This document shows positions 43,738-52,007 of a DNA stretch of 64,000 nucleotides, one piece after another. Position numbers and translations under genes: made by a program. How positions within the stretch are numbered: position 1 is the stretch's first letter; the number at the start of each line of letters is the position of its first letter. Under the pieces are notes generated by a model, which was not told the origin of the DNA, searched no databases, and saw only the letters and a list, made by a program, of their open reading frames with translations. The DNA is from Verrucomicrobiota bacterium (GTDB lineage Bacteria > Verrucomicrobiota > Verrucomicrobiia > Opitutales > Opitutaceae), in contig JAEZGX010000006.1 of NCBI GenBank assembly GCA_023416735.1, forward strand, positions 55,064 to 119,063, written 5' to 3'.

Positions 43738-44067
43738 ATGCCGAATCCGACCTGCCCCGCCTGCACCCTCGACGACGTGCTCAGCCACTCCGAACATTGG
43801 GAGTGCGCCACCTGCGGCCACGAGTGGCCCAAAGAAGAAACGCCCGCCCCCGACCAGGCCCGCGTCGTCAAGGATGCTCACGGCAACATTCTCGCCGAAG
43901 GCGACACCATCGCTGTCATCAAAGATCTCAAACTCGGCGGCTCGCAGGTTCTGAAAGCCGGTTCGAAAGCCAAAAACATCCGCCTCGTCGACGGCGACCA
44001 CGAGATCGCCTGTAAAATCGACGGGGTCTCCCTCGCGCTCAAAGCCTGCTTCGTCCGCAAAGCCTGA
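43738..44067 (+). CDS. PhnA/YjdM-family zinc-ribbon protein
   Basis: The 109-aa product has an N-terminal zinc ribbon (CPACTLDD...HWECATCGHEW) and the C-terminal PhnA domain (KDAHGNILAEGDTIAVIKDLKLGG...LKAGSKAKNIRLVDGDHEIACKIDG). The family is known as YjdM/PhnA; despite the name, the molecular role is not firmly tied to phosphonate use. It starts 13 bases after the helicase gene and may be co-transcribed. Confidence 0.88.
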   Translation: MPNPTCPACTLDDVLSHSEHWECATCGHEWPKEETPAPDQARVVKDAHGNILAEGDTIAVIKDLKLGGSQVLKAGSKAKNIRLVDGDHEIACKIDGVSLALKACFVRKA

Positions 44068-44174
44068 GCCGGTGGCGTTCGACCTCGTCGAACTCGATCT
44101 GCGAGCCCAGCCTTCCATTGCGTGCCTGCACGCAATCTGCCGCGATCGGCGCAACTCCTTCGTCGCATCACCCC

Positions 44175-44672
44175 ATGCCCGCGTTGCTCGCTCACCTCGC
44201 CCGCGATCGTCTCACCGCTCGCGACCTCAACGCGCTCTTCACGCAATTCCACGCTCAGCCCGACTTCGCTCGCGATCTCATTTCGGCCCTCGATCAACTC
44301 GACCCTGACCTCACCTATCGCGCGCTCTCCCTCCTGCTGAAACTCGCCCGCGCGTCGCTCCTCTCCTCCGCCGATCTCGCCCGCCTCATCGACCGCCTCG
44401 ACGCCTCCGATCACTGGCTCCACCGGCTCACCGCTTGCCAGCTCCTCGCCGCGCAACCGCTTCCGCTCGACCTCGCTCCCGAAACTTTTCCGTTCCTCGA
44501 ACGCTGTTTCGCCGACCGCCGCGTCATCATTCGCGCATGGGCACTCACCGCGATGATGGCCTTTCAATCCCATCCTCGTTTTCGCGCTGCCACTCGCGCC
44601 GCGCTCCGCACCGCCCGACGCGATCCCGCGAAATCCATGCAAGCCCGCCTCCGCCAAATACAGCCTCCTTGA
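44175..44672 (+). CDS. Hypothetical helical protein, possible HEAT-like repeats
   Basis: The 165-aa product (ATG at 44175 after a poor-quality upstream frame) is almost wholly helical, with short hydrophobic helix pairs (LISALDQLDPDLTYRALSLLLKLARA; WLHRLTACQLLAAQPL; RAWALTAMMAFQSHPRF) of the HEAT/armadillo kind. There is no signal peptide. Function is unknown. It follows the PhnA-like gene after 107 bases on the same strand. Confidence 0.5.
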   Translation: MPALLAHLARDRLTARDLNALFTQFHAQPDFARDLISALDQLDPDLTYRALSLLLKLARASLLSSADLARLIDRLDASDHWLHRLTACQLLAAQPLPLDLAPETFPFLERCFADRRVIIRAWALTAMMAFQSHPRFRAATRAALRTARRDPAKSMQARLRQIQPP

Positions 44673-44708
44673 GTCCCACAAACTATGTTGTAATACATTG
44701 TGTTACAA
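44669..44708 (+). promoter_or_regulatory. Promoter with overlapping palindromic operator
   Basis: TTGAGT (44669-44674) and TAATAC (44691-44696) are spaced by 16 bases, a plausible sigma70-type promoter. A 19-base near-palindrome (TGTAATACA-T-TGTGTTACA, 44689-44707, eight of nine half-site positions matching) covers the -10. This AT-rich island stands out from its GC-rich surroundings and lies 53 bases upstream of the membrane-protein gene. It is read as an operator for an unknown dimeric repressor. Confidence 0.45.
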
Positions 44709-44761
44709 ATCTGCGCGCTCTGAATTGCGCAACTTTCCGCCCCTCGATGTGTAGCTAAACC

Positions 44762-45178
44762 ATGCACGCCCGCTCCCTAAGCCACGCCGACGATCTTTCG
44801 AACCTCCGCCGTTATCTCCTTCGCGCCGTTTACTTCCTGAACTTCGCCCTGCTCGGCCTCGACGTCTGGCCCCAAGTGCTTCGCGGCGCCCCCGGCTCCT
44901 CACCAGTCGAAAGCATCGCCACGAGTTGGTGGGCGACCTTGTCACTCCTGAGCGTCCTCGGACTTCGCTATCCCGTGAAGATGCTCCCGCTGCTCCTCGC
45001 TCAATTCACCTACAAGGTTGTCTGGCTCGCCGCCTTCGCGCTCCCGCAATGGTCCACACTCAGCGACAACAGCCTCACGCGTGCGATGCTCATTGGCCTC
45101 GTCATCGATCTGATCGTCATCCCTTGGTTCTACGTCTGGCGGCACTTCCTTCGCGAACCCGCCGAACGTTGGCGCTAA
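44762..45178 (+). CDS. Hypothetical integral membrane protein
   Basis: The 138-aa product has about four predicted membrane helices (YLLRAVYFLNFALLGLDVWP; ATLSLLSVLGLRYPVKMLPLL; TYKVVWLAAFALP; RAMLIGLVIDLIVIPWFYVW) and a short basic C-terminus. No family is recognised. It is preceded by a promoter with an operator-like palindrome and followed after 13 bases by the duplicated-domain protein at 45192, so the two may form an operon. Confidence 0.6.
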   Translation: MHARSLSHADDLSNLRRYLLRAVYFLNFALLGLDVWPQVLRGAPGSSPVESIATSWWATLSLLSVLGLRYPVKMLPLLLAQFTYKVVWLAAFALPQWSTLSDNSLTRAMLIGLVIDLIVIPWFYVWRHFLREPAERWR

Positions 45179-45191
45179 ACGCCCCCGCGCG

Positions 45192-45947
45192 ATGAACGAA
45201 CTCAAACCCGACCACTACCTGCAACAGCTCCAACCGCTGCGCATCCCGGCTGGCTGGACGATTGGTTGGAACACATTTCAAGCCATCGAAATTCCTCCCG
45301 ACGGTTTCTCCGGTTCCTCCCTCCTTTATCTTCTCCGCCATGACCGCCGCCTCGTCATCGACGTCGAATGGCGCCCCGAATTCGATCCGAACGGCCATTA
45401 CCACTACTACGTCGAACGCCAACCGCTCCACACCGAGCCGATTTCAAACGACAACGACTCCGAGCTCATCGACTCCGCCCAGTCGCGCTCACGCGACGTC
45501 GTCGTCACCTGGCTCAACACCTGGCTCGCGCGCGGCCTCTTCGATGCACCTCAGCACGACACCGAAGAGGCTTCGCCTGAGCGACTCCGCCCGCTCCGAA
45601 TCGCCTCCGGATGGACGATTCAGCACAACCTCCTCACCGAATCCGCACCTATTTCTCCTCCTGCGGAAAACCCCATTCTTTTCCGCGCAATCGCCGAACA
45701 GCGCCGCTTCCGCCTTGATGTCATTCGCCTATCCGACGCGGACGGTTCTCCGAGCTATCTGATCGAACTCCTCTACGCTCCCTGGGCCCGCACCGACCGC
45801 GGCCGTCGTCGCGAAAATATCCCGCTCACCTTCGATCAGGACACGCGCGTGATGCACCGCTTCACCACCACCGACTACGACGAACTCGTCCGCTATCTCG
45901 AAGCGTGGCTCTGGCGCGCCAGTAGTTGGGCCGTCGAGGGGCACTGA
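45192..45947 (+). CDS. Hypothetical protein with an internal duplication
   Basis: The 251-aa product consists of two related halves. Residues 12-117 (LQPLRIPAGWTIGWNTF...VVVTWLNTWLARGLF) and 128-243 (LRPLRIASGWTIQHNLL...LVRYLEAWLWRASSW) share start, aromatic spacing and a closing W-rich helix. No signal peptide or catalytic motif is seen, and no family is recognised. It may be co-transcribed with the membrane protein upstream and a zinc-ribbon gene downstream. Confidence 0.55.
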   Translation: MNELKPDHYLQQLQPLRIPAGWTIGWNTFQAIEIPPDGFSGSSLLYLLRHDRRLVIDVEWRPEFDPNGHYHYYVERQPLHTEPISNDNDSELIDSAQSRSRDVVVTWLNTWLARGLFDAPQHDTEEASPERLRPLRIASGWTIQHNLLTESAPISPPAENPILFRAIAEQRRFRLDVIRLSDADGSPSYLIELLYAPWARTDRGRRRENIPLTFDQDTRVMHRFTTTDYDELVRYLEAWLWRASSWAVEGH

Positions 45948-46031
45948 CCGCCGCCGTCCCTACCGCAAGGTCCGCGACACGTTCCGCATTTTCGGCTACG
46001 CACCACCTCGCAACATCGAATTGTTCGACGA

Positions 46032-46217
46032 ATGACCTCCCCGCGCCCAACCGTCTCGCACTGCGACCGCTGCGGCCAGCCTGACGCTCATCTGTTCGAT
46101 CGCACGTGGTTGTGCGTCGATTGCTATCAGCAGGGCGCCTCCTCCTGCGCCGGCAGTTGCGACTGCGATGACGAACCCGAGAAAGGTCAGCTAGACTCAA
46201 CAGAAACTGGCGCCTAA
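46032..46217 (+). CDS. Small zinc-ribbon protein
   Basis: The 61-aa product carries two CxxC pairs (CDRCGQ near residue 11 and CVDC near 28), then a further Cys-rich stretch (CAGSCDCDDE). This is the layout of small treble-clef or ribbon zinc proteins. Function is unknown. It lies 84 bases after the duplicated-domain gene. Confidence 0.6.
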   Translation: MTSPRPTVSHCDRCGQPDAHLFDRTWLCVDCYQQGASSCAGSCDCDDEPEKGQLDSTETGA

Positions 46218-46285
46218 CTGACCTTCACGGCGGGACCGACGATCTTGCCTCCCGCCACCCTACTGGCGACCGCGCCACAAAGCGC

Positions 46286-47404
46286 TCACCAGCGATACGT
46301 CACTCCCGCGAGGATATTATAATCCGCAAAGGCCGCGCTCACCGCCGTCGTCCGCCCCGCGCGCTCCTCATCCACACTCAACCAGCGCATGCGATACACC
46401 GTTAGCGGCACCGACAAAAACACACTCGTCTTGCCAAACGAATACGCCACGCCGGGCTCGACCGCGAGCGTGTAGCCCGGACGGCGAAATCCTTCGCTCG
46501 AACCTAGAACATCGCGCACCGGCTGCCCTTCCATCCGCAGCCCAAACTGAAAGCTGCCATTCTTCACGCCGAGCGGCTCGCCCACGGCCACACCAGCCCG
46601 CACCAGGAAGTAGTCCGGCACGCTCGTCACCGAATTCGGCACATACGGACCCGCGCCCGTCCACTGATTGTTCACGCCGTTGTGACCACGCGGATTCAAC
46701 AGATAAGTCACCTCACCATACGCGAGCGTGTTCGATTCGCCCAGCTGGTGAAACCCTTCCGCGCTCAAAACGATTCCGAGCCCGCCGTCACCCGGCTGAA
46801 TGGCCAAATCCGCCGGCCCGCGGCGCCACGCCATGCTCGGCGGATTCCCCGGCGTCGCCGTGTTCACATAGCGATCCGTCTGCGCGTTCTCATTGCCGGT
46901 CGGAAGCTTCAATCCCACGCCGAGCCTCACGTTGTAGCGTTGATGCGTTTCGGGATCGAACATCCAGCGCCGCAAGGTCAGCGCGATATCGCCCAATCCC
47001 TTGGCCTTGTCCGCACTTCCCGTGTGCGGCGGGATCGGGCTCCGATCAAACGCGCCCACCTGCACCGGCACACTCACCGTCGCCGAGGTCCGCGCACTCA
47101 ACATCCGCGTCATCGACACGTCGTAAATCGCCCGCTTCACCCGCGGCGCATTCGCCGGCACTTGCTCATCGTTGCTGTCGTAAAAATGCCGGTCCGCTTC
47201 ATAGAACCGGAAGGTCAGCGAGGTCTCCCACTGGCCGTCTTGAAGATAGCGCGCCTTCTCACTGCCACCGATGATCGGCGGACTCACGCGCGTCGCCATG
47301 CAGCCTTGCCCAAACCCAACCGTGGGCAATAGGGGCAACGCCAGCAGCGCCGCAGCAGGAACCAGCAGTTTCGAGGAAACACGAAAGGACGAGGAGAGAT
47401 GCAT
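46286..47404 (-). CDS. Outer-membrane beta-barrel protein
   Basis: The 372-aa product (ATG at 47404, GTG seven codons earlier rejected) has a signal peptide (LLVPAAALLALPLLPTVGFGQ) and alternating beta-strand segments (ISMTR-type strands such as YNVRLGVGLKLPTG, SVFLSVPLTVYRMRW) ending in AGVTYRW with a terminal aromatic residue. It resembles outer-membrane transport or MetA-pathway barrel proteins, but ligand and family are not certain. It is divergent from an esterase gene. Confidence 0.7.
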   Translation of the reverse strand: MHLSSSFRVSSKLLVPAAALLALPLLPTVGFGQGCMATRVSPPIIGGSEKARYLQDGQWETSLTFRFYEADRHFYDSNDEQVPANAPRVKRAIYDVSMTRMLSARTSATVSVPVQVGAFDRSPIPPHTGSADKAKGLGDIALTLRRWMFDPETHQRYNVRLGVGLKLPTGNENAQTDRYVNTATPGNPPSMAWRRGPADLAIQPGDGGLGIVLSAEGFHQLGESNTLAYGEVTYLLNPRGHNGVNNQWTGAGPYVPNSVTSVPDYFLVRAGVAVGEPLGVKNGSFQFGLRMEGQPVRDVLGSSEGFRRPGYTLAVEPGVAYSFGKTSVFLSVPLTVYRMRWLSVDEERAGRTTAVSAAFADYNILAGVTYRW

Positions 47405-47618
47405 GTGATTGGGAAGCGGAAACACCAGACTCGGGGGGAAAGTCGCCGAATCGCATCATCGCGCCTCGGCACGTGCCGGATGCCAACCTCGCCCAAATCT
47501 GAAAAGCTGCCGGGGACCAACCGCCATAATCCGAGGGTCATGCGCCGAAATTCGTCTGCGACTCCACCATCGTCTCCCTCCACTCGCGTCGCACGCGATC
47601 GCCACTATCCTCGCCGGC

Positions 47619-48344
47619 ATGCCCGAACTCGTCGCCTCGATCCCTAGCACTCACCTCGGCAACGAACGCACCCTCTGGATCCGCGAGCCTCGCGACGCCG
47701 CTCGCGCCCACCACCTCACCGTTTTCCTCGATGGCGAATGGTATCGCGACCGCGTCGGCGCCGCCGAAATCCTCGACACCCACGCCCCCGATCTCGCCGA
47801 CTCCTGGTTCGTCTTCGTTTCCAGTCACAGCGAAGCGGCCCGCTGGCGCGAATGCCCCTGCCATTCTCCTTTCGCCGCCTTCATTGCGGACGAACTCCTT
47901 CCCTGGCTCGAACAACGCCACCCGCCGCTCGCTCATCTGCAAACACGCACACTCATCGGCCTCAGCTACACGGGCCTCGCCGCCGCATTCATCGCACACG
48001 AGCGCCCCGGATTTTTCCACCAAGTCATCAGCCAGTCCGGCTCCTTTTGGTGGAACGACGCCTGGCTCATCGACGCTTTCGAAAACCCTCCCACCCGCCT
48101 TCCGACCGCTTTCTACCTGAGCGTCGGCAAGCGTGAAACTCAGGAAAACCTCCAGCACCGCCCCAACGTGATTCAGAAAATTTCCCAACTGGAGGGCGTC
48201 CGCCGTTTCCGCGACACGCTTCACCAACTCGATCACCGCGTGCACTACTCCGAATTCCCCGGCGGCCACCAATTCGAATGCTGGCGCGCCGATCTGCCCC
48301 AAGCCCTCCGCTGGGCTTTGCCTCTCACGCCCGCGTCGCGCTGA
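47619..48344 (+). CDS. Putative esterase, enterochelin-esterase/EstD-like
   Basis: The 241-aa product (ATG at 47619) has an alpha/beta-hydrolase core: LTVFLDGEWYRDR at the first strands, the nucleophile elbow IGLSYTGLAAAFIA (Ser in GxSxxG), and a late FPGGHQFECWRADL with the likely catalytic His. This is the putative-esterase family that includes enterochelin esterase Fes and S-formylglutathione hydrolase-like enzymes. No signal peptide is present, so it is cytoplasmic. It is divergent from the outer-membrane barrel gene; a shared role is possible but not shown. Confidence 0.72.
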   Translation: MPELVASIPSTHLGNERTLWIREPRDAARAHHLTVFLDGEWYRDRVGAAEILDTHAPDLADSWFVFVSSHSEAARWRECPCHSPFAAFIADELLPWLEQRHPPLAHLQTRTLIGLSYTGLAAAFIAHERPGFFHQVISQSGSFWWNDAWLIDAFENPPTRLPTAFYLSVGKRETQENLQHRPNVIQKISQLEGVRRFRDTLHQLDHRVHYSEFPGGHQFECWRADLPQALRWALPLTPASR

Positions 48345-48388
48345 CGCCGTTCCTTGCCTGAGCCCGCGACACGTTTTTGATTTCTCCC

Positions 48389-48478
48389 ATGCATTCCCTT
48401 CCGCCGTATCTGCCCCGCTTCGTTCTCCAACTCCTGCTCGCTCTCGGCAGCGGACTCCTCATCGCCGCGCTGCTGTGA
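48389..48478 (+). CDS. 29-aa hydrophobic peptide coupled to the next membrane gene
   Basis: The frame encodes MHSLPPYLPRFVLQLLLAL followed by GSGLLIAALL, a single membrane helix with an N-terminal Pro-rich start. Its TGA overlaps the GTG start of the next gene (GTGA). This tight coupling argues for a real peptide, possibly a leader or a subunit of a two-peptide membrane complex. Family unknown. Confidence 0.4.
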   Translation: MHSLPPYLPRFVLQLLLALGSGLLIAALL

Positions 48479-48849
48479 AGCGCTTCGCCTACGCTCTCGA
48501 TCCTCTCTGCCTGATCGCCTGTTCGCTCTACGCGCTCAACCGCTTCTACCTGCGCACGCACGTCGAATCGGCGTTTCTCCACCACTATTTCAACGATCTC
48601 CTCCTGATTCCCGCCGCGCTCCCGCTCGCGCTGTGGATTCAACGAAAACTCCACCTCCGGCGCGACGACGCTCCTCCCCGCTGGACCGAGATCGGGCTCC
48701 ACCTCGTCGTGTGGGCCGTCGCCGCCGAGGGGATCGCGCCTCTCCTTTTCCCGCACACCACCAGCGATCTTCGCGACCTCCTCGCCTACACCACCGGCGC
48801 CCTTCTCGCCGGCTGCGTATGGCAACTACCGCGCCGCACCTACGCCTGA
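48475..48849 (+). CDS. Hypothetical membrane protein
   Basis: The 124-aa product (GTG start, coupled to the 29-aa peptide) has membrane-like helices (FAYALDPLCLIACSLYAL; HHYFNDLLLIPAALPLALWIQ; IGLHLVVWAVAAEGIAPLLF; AYTTGALLAGCVWQL). Conserved-looking features are LNRFYLRTHV and a His-rich segment (FLHHYFND). I do not recognise a functional family. Confidence 0.6.
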   Translation: MKRFAYALDPLCLIACSLYALNRFYLRTHVESAFLHHYFNDLLLIPAALPLALWIQRKLHLRRDDAPPRWTEIGLHLVVWAVAAEGIAPLLFPHTTSDLRDLLAYTTGALLAGCVWQLPRRTYA

Positions 48850-48870
48850 GTTCCACGCAACATTCTCAGC

Positions 48871-48900
48871 GTTCGCGTAAATTCGCGTGCATTCGTTGTT
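48871..48900 (+). repeat. Short ATTCGCGTGC-type interspersed repeat
   Basis: GTTCGCGTAA, ATTCGCGTGC and ATTCGTTGTT are three consecutive 10-base units. The same kind of unit occurs at 40022-40053, 56529-56556 and 22664-22742, always in intergenic DNA and on the + strand. Confidence 0.5.
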
Positions 48901-49038
48901 CTTCAACTAAGTCGAGCCCGGCCACGCTCAATCGAACCGTATCGCCTTTTCTGATGCGCCGGTAAACCGGATCGCATTTCGCACCAACCCCGCGCCGTCG
49001 CACTCGCTCCCGGATAACTCTCGCGACAACCTGCGCGC

Positions 49039-51837
49039 ATGATGCCCCGCGCCGCGCACCTTCGCTTTCGCCGCCTTCATCGCTTCGGCTTCGTCTTCCT
49101 CGCCACTTTCACGCTCTTCGCGGCCTTCGCGGTTTTTTCCTCCGCGGCCACCCACACTTCCCCTCGCGAGCGCATTCACCTCGACGAGCACTGGCGCTTC
49201 GCCCTCGGCCACGCCACGGATTCTGACCGCGACTTCGGCCACGCCACCGGTTACTTTTCCTACCTCGCCAAGACGGGCTTCGGTGACGGTCCCGCCAGCC
49301 CCGCCTTCGACGATCGGGCCTGGCGCCTCCTCAATCTTCCGCACGACTGGGCCGTCGAACTTCCCTTCGATCCGCGCGGCACCGCATCCCACGGCCACAA
49401 AGCCCTCGGCCGTCACTTTCCCGAAAACAGCGTCGGCTGGTATCGCCGCACATTTCACATTCCTTCCACCGATCTTGGTCGTCGCATCCGTCTCGACCTC
49501 GACGGTGCCTACCGCGCCGCTCGCGTTTTTATCAACGGTTTCTACGTCGGCGAGGAACCCAGCGGCTACACCGGCGCCAGTTACGACCTCACCGAATACC
49601 TCAACTTTGGTGGCGAAAACACCCTCGCCATCCGCGTCGACGCCACGATGGAGGAGGGCTGGTTCTACGAGGGCGCCGGGATCTATCGCCATGTCTGGCT
49701 CGTGAAAACCTCGCCCATCCACGTCGCTCGCGACGGCACTTGGATCCGCACCGATGTCACCGGCAACACCGCCAGCATCACCTCCGAAGTGATCGTCAAT
49801 CACCATGGCCGCACCGCCGCGCCCTACACCATCGATCAGGAAATCTTCGCGCCCGACGGCCGCCGCCTTTCTCATTCCACCGTCAACGCCCGCTCGCTGA
49901 CTCCGGGCAACACCGCCACGCACACCGACGTCGCGCGTGTTCGTTCCCCTCAACTCTGGTCCCTCGAATCTCCGGCGCTCCATCGCCACGTCACCACACT
50001 CCGCCAAGGCGATCGCATCCTCGATCGTTACGAAACCACCTTCGGCATCCGCACGATCCGCTTCGATCCCAACCGCGGTTTTTTCCTCAACAACCAGCAC
50101 GTCGTCCTCAAAGGGACCAACAACCACCAGGACCACGCGGGCGTCGGCGTCGCGCTCCCCGATGCACTCCAGGAATTTCGCATCCGTCGCCTGAAGGAAA
50201 TGGGCAGCAACGTCTATCGTGTCTCGCACCACCCCGCCACGCCCGAGCTCCTCGAAGCCTGCGACCGCCTGGGCATGCTCGTTATCGACGAGCACCGCCT
50301 GATGGGCATCAATCCATATCATCTCGGCCAGCTCGAGCGCATGATCCGCCGCGGCCGCAACCACCCGAGCATCATCCTCTGGTCCATCGGCAACGAAGAA
50401 TGGGCCATCGAGGGCAACATCAAGGGCGCCCAACTCACCGTGCCCATGCAGGATTTCGTCCGACGTCTCGATCCGACCCGCCGCGTCGTCGCCTCGATCA
50501 GCGGCGGCTGGGGCGGCATCTCCTCCAAGATCGAAGTCGCCGGGGTGAACTACGTTCGCCAGGCCAACATCGACCGCCAGCACGCGGAATATCCGGAGCA
50601 AATCATCCTCGGCACCGAGGAAACCACCACGCAACAAACGCGCGGTATCTATATCACGGATACGGCGCGCGCGCACCTCGCCCCGCAGGAGGACGGCTCC
50701 ACCGGCGGCAACTGCGAATTCGGCTGGAACTACTACCTCTCCCGCCCATGGGCCGCCGGCGTGATCTACTGGACCGGCTTCGACTACCGCGGCGAACCCA
50801 CGCCTTTCGGCTGGCCCGCCACCGGCTCCCAATTCGGCATTCTCGACCAGTGCGGTTTCCCCAAAGACAGCTTCTACTATCTGAAGTCGTGGTGGACCGA
50901 CGAAACCGTCCTCCACGTTTTCCCGCACTGGAACTGGCCCGGCCGCGAAGGCGAAACCATCGAGGTTCGCGTCCATAGCAACTGCGACGAGGTCGAACTC
51001 TTCCTCAACGAAACTTCCCTCGGCCGCCAAACCATGCCGCGCAACGGCCACCTGTCATGGAATGCTGAATACACTCCCGGCGTCCTCCTCGCCCGCGGCA
51101 TCCGCGCCGGCCAGGAAATCGCCACGACGAAAATCGAAACGACCGGCGAGCCCGCCACCCTCGCCCTCGTTCCTGACCGCACCACGCTCACCGCCGACGG
51201 CCGCGACATTTCCGTAATCACCGTCGAAGCCCGTGACGCCGAAGGCCGCCTCGTCCCCACCGCGAGCGTCCCCGTGACATTCAAGCTTCACGGCCCCGGC
51301 CGCATCCTCGGCGTCGGCAACGGCGATCCCTCGAGCCACGAACCCGATCAATTCATTGCATCGATCCGCACCGTGAAACTCGGCGAGTGGACCGCCCCCG
51401 ACGGCTCCGTCAAAACCGGCCAGAACATTTTCGAAGCCATCTTCGATCGCCCTGAACTCGTTCCCGGCGAAACCGTCACACTCCTTCTCAACGCCCTCGG
51501 CACAAACCAAACCGCCACGCTCAACGACGTCCCGCTCTATCAAAACGCCGCACCCGCCGACTCTCGCGTCCAACTCGCACTCGACGTCTCCACGCTCCGC
51601 GAAACCGGAAACGTTCTCCGCCTCGAAGCGACGCGCTACGAAGACTGGGGCACGCGCGACACCCTGAAACAACTCCACCCCGCCACCCTCCGCATCGACG
51701 CCCCGGCGCCACAATGGAAGCGATCCACCTTCAACGGCCTCGCCCAAATCATCCTCCAATCCACCGGCGAACCCGGCGCGATCACCCTCGAAGCCACGAG
51801 CGAAAAGCTCACCCCCGCCCAAATCGAGATCCAATAG
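49039..51837 (+). CDS. Secreted GH2-family glycoside hydrolase, beta-galactosidase-like
   Basis: The 932-aa product has a signal peptide (FVFLATFTLFAAFAVFSSAA). It carries a GH2 sugar-binding domain (HDWAVELPFDPRG...NSVGWYRRTFHIP), an Ig-like domain, and the TIM-barrel catalytic domain with LKGTNNHQDHAGVGVALPD, the acid/base Glu in WSIGNEEW (near 453) and the nucleophile region LGTEETT (near 527). C-terminal domains include a DUF4982-like and a Big1-like stretch (VTVEARDAEGRLVPTASVPVTF). It would act on beta-galactosides or related glycosides in periplasm or medium. It is monocistronic, with a hairpin just after the stop. Confidence 0.85.
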   Translation: MMPRAAHLRFRRLHRFGFVFLATFTLFAAFAVFSSAATHTSPRERIHLDEHWRFALGHATDSDRDFGHATGYFSYLAKTGFGDGPASPAFDDRAWRLLNLPHDWAVELPFDPRGTASHGHKALGRHFPENSVGWYRRTFHIPSTDLGRRIRLDLDGAYRAARVFINGFYVGEEPSGYTGASYDLTEYLNFGGENTLAIRVDATMEEGWFYEGAGIYRHVWLVKTSPIHVARDGTWIRTDVTGNTASITSEVIVNHHGRTAAPYTIDQEIFAPDGRRLSHSTVNARSLTPGNTATHTDVARVRSPQLWSLESPALHRHVTTLRQGDRILDRYETTFGIRTIRFDPNRGFFLNNQHVVLKGTNNHQDHAGVGVALPDALQEFRIRRLKEMGSNVYRVSHHPATPELLEACDRLGMLVIDEHRLMGINPYHLGQLERMIRRGRNHPSIILWSIGNEEWAIEGNIKGAQLTVPMQDFVRRLDPTRRVVASISGGWGGISSKIEVAGVNYVRQANIDRQHAEYPEQIILGTEETTTQQTRGIYITDTARAHLAPQEDGSTGGNCEFGWNYYLSRPWAAGVIYWTGFDYRGEPTPFGWPATGSQFGILDQCGFPKDSFYYLKSWWTDETVLHVFPHWNWPGREGETIEVRVHSNCDEVELFLNETSLGRQTMPRNGHLSWNAEYTPGVLLARGIRAGQEIATTKIETTGEPATLALVPDRTTLTADGRDISVITVEARDAEGRLVPTASVPVTFKLHGPGRILGVGNGDPSSHEPDQFIASIRTVKLGEWTAPDGSVKTGQNIFEAIFDRPELVPGETVTLLLNALGTNQTATLNDVPLYQNAAPADSRVQLALDVSTLRETGNVLRLEATRYEDWGTRDTLKQLHPATLRIDAPAPQWKRSTFNGLAQIILQSTGEPGAITLEATSEKLTPAQIEIQ

Positions 51838-51841
51838 GTGG

Positions 51842-51864
51842 AGCCCGGTGGCTCGCCGGGCTTT
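51842..51864 (+). terminator. Hairpin after the GH2 gene
   Basis: AGCCCGG (51842-51848) pairs with CCGGGCT (51856-51862), followed by TT. It lies 4 bases after the stop codon. The T tract is weak, and the flanking TAG/GTAGGG text hints that it may belong to an interspersed repeat. Confidence 0.45.
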
Positions 51865-51935
51865 AGCAGGTAGGGCCGATTCTCCGACCCCGCCACCGCT
51901 TGGTGATTCTTTCGTGCGAGAAGTTCCGCTCCAGT

Positions 51936-52007
51936 CGTCAAAAGGGGTCATGCTATGACGTGAGACACCCAGTCCGGGCCGAAGGGGTCAGCCGACCCCG
52001 TTTGACG
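51936..52007. repeat. REP-like inverted pair around the GNAT stop
   Basis: CGTCAAAAGGGGTC (51936-51949) and GACCCCGTTTGACG (51994-52007) are inverted copies with one mismatch, 44 bases apart. The right unit is also part of a GGGGTC-agcc-GACCCC hairpin. The pattern resembles REP units mobilised by Y1-type (RAYT) transposases. No RAYT gene is in the window. The right unit overlaps the end of the acetyltransferase gene. Confidence 0.5.

Noticed and set aside
48928..51051. 707-codon minus-strand frame opposite the GH2 gene
   Set aside because: Shadow; GH2 motifs are on the + strand.
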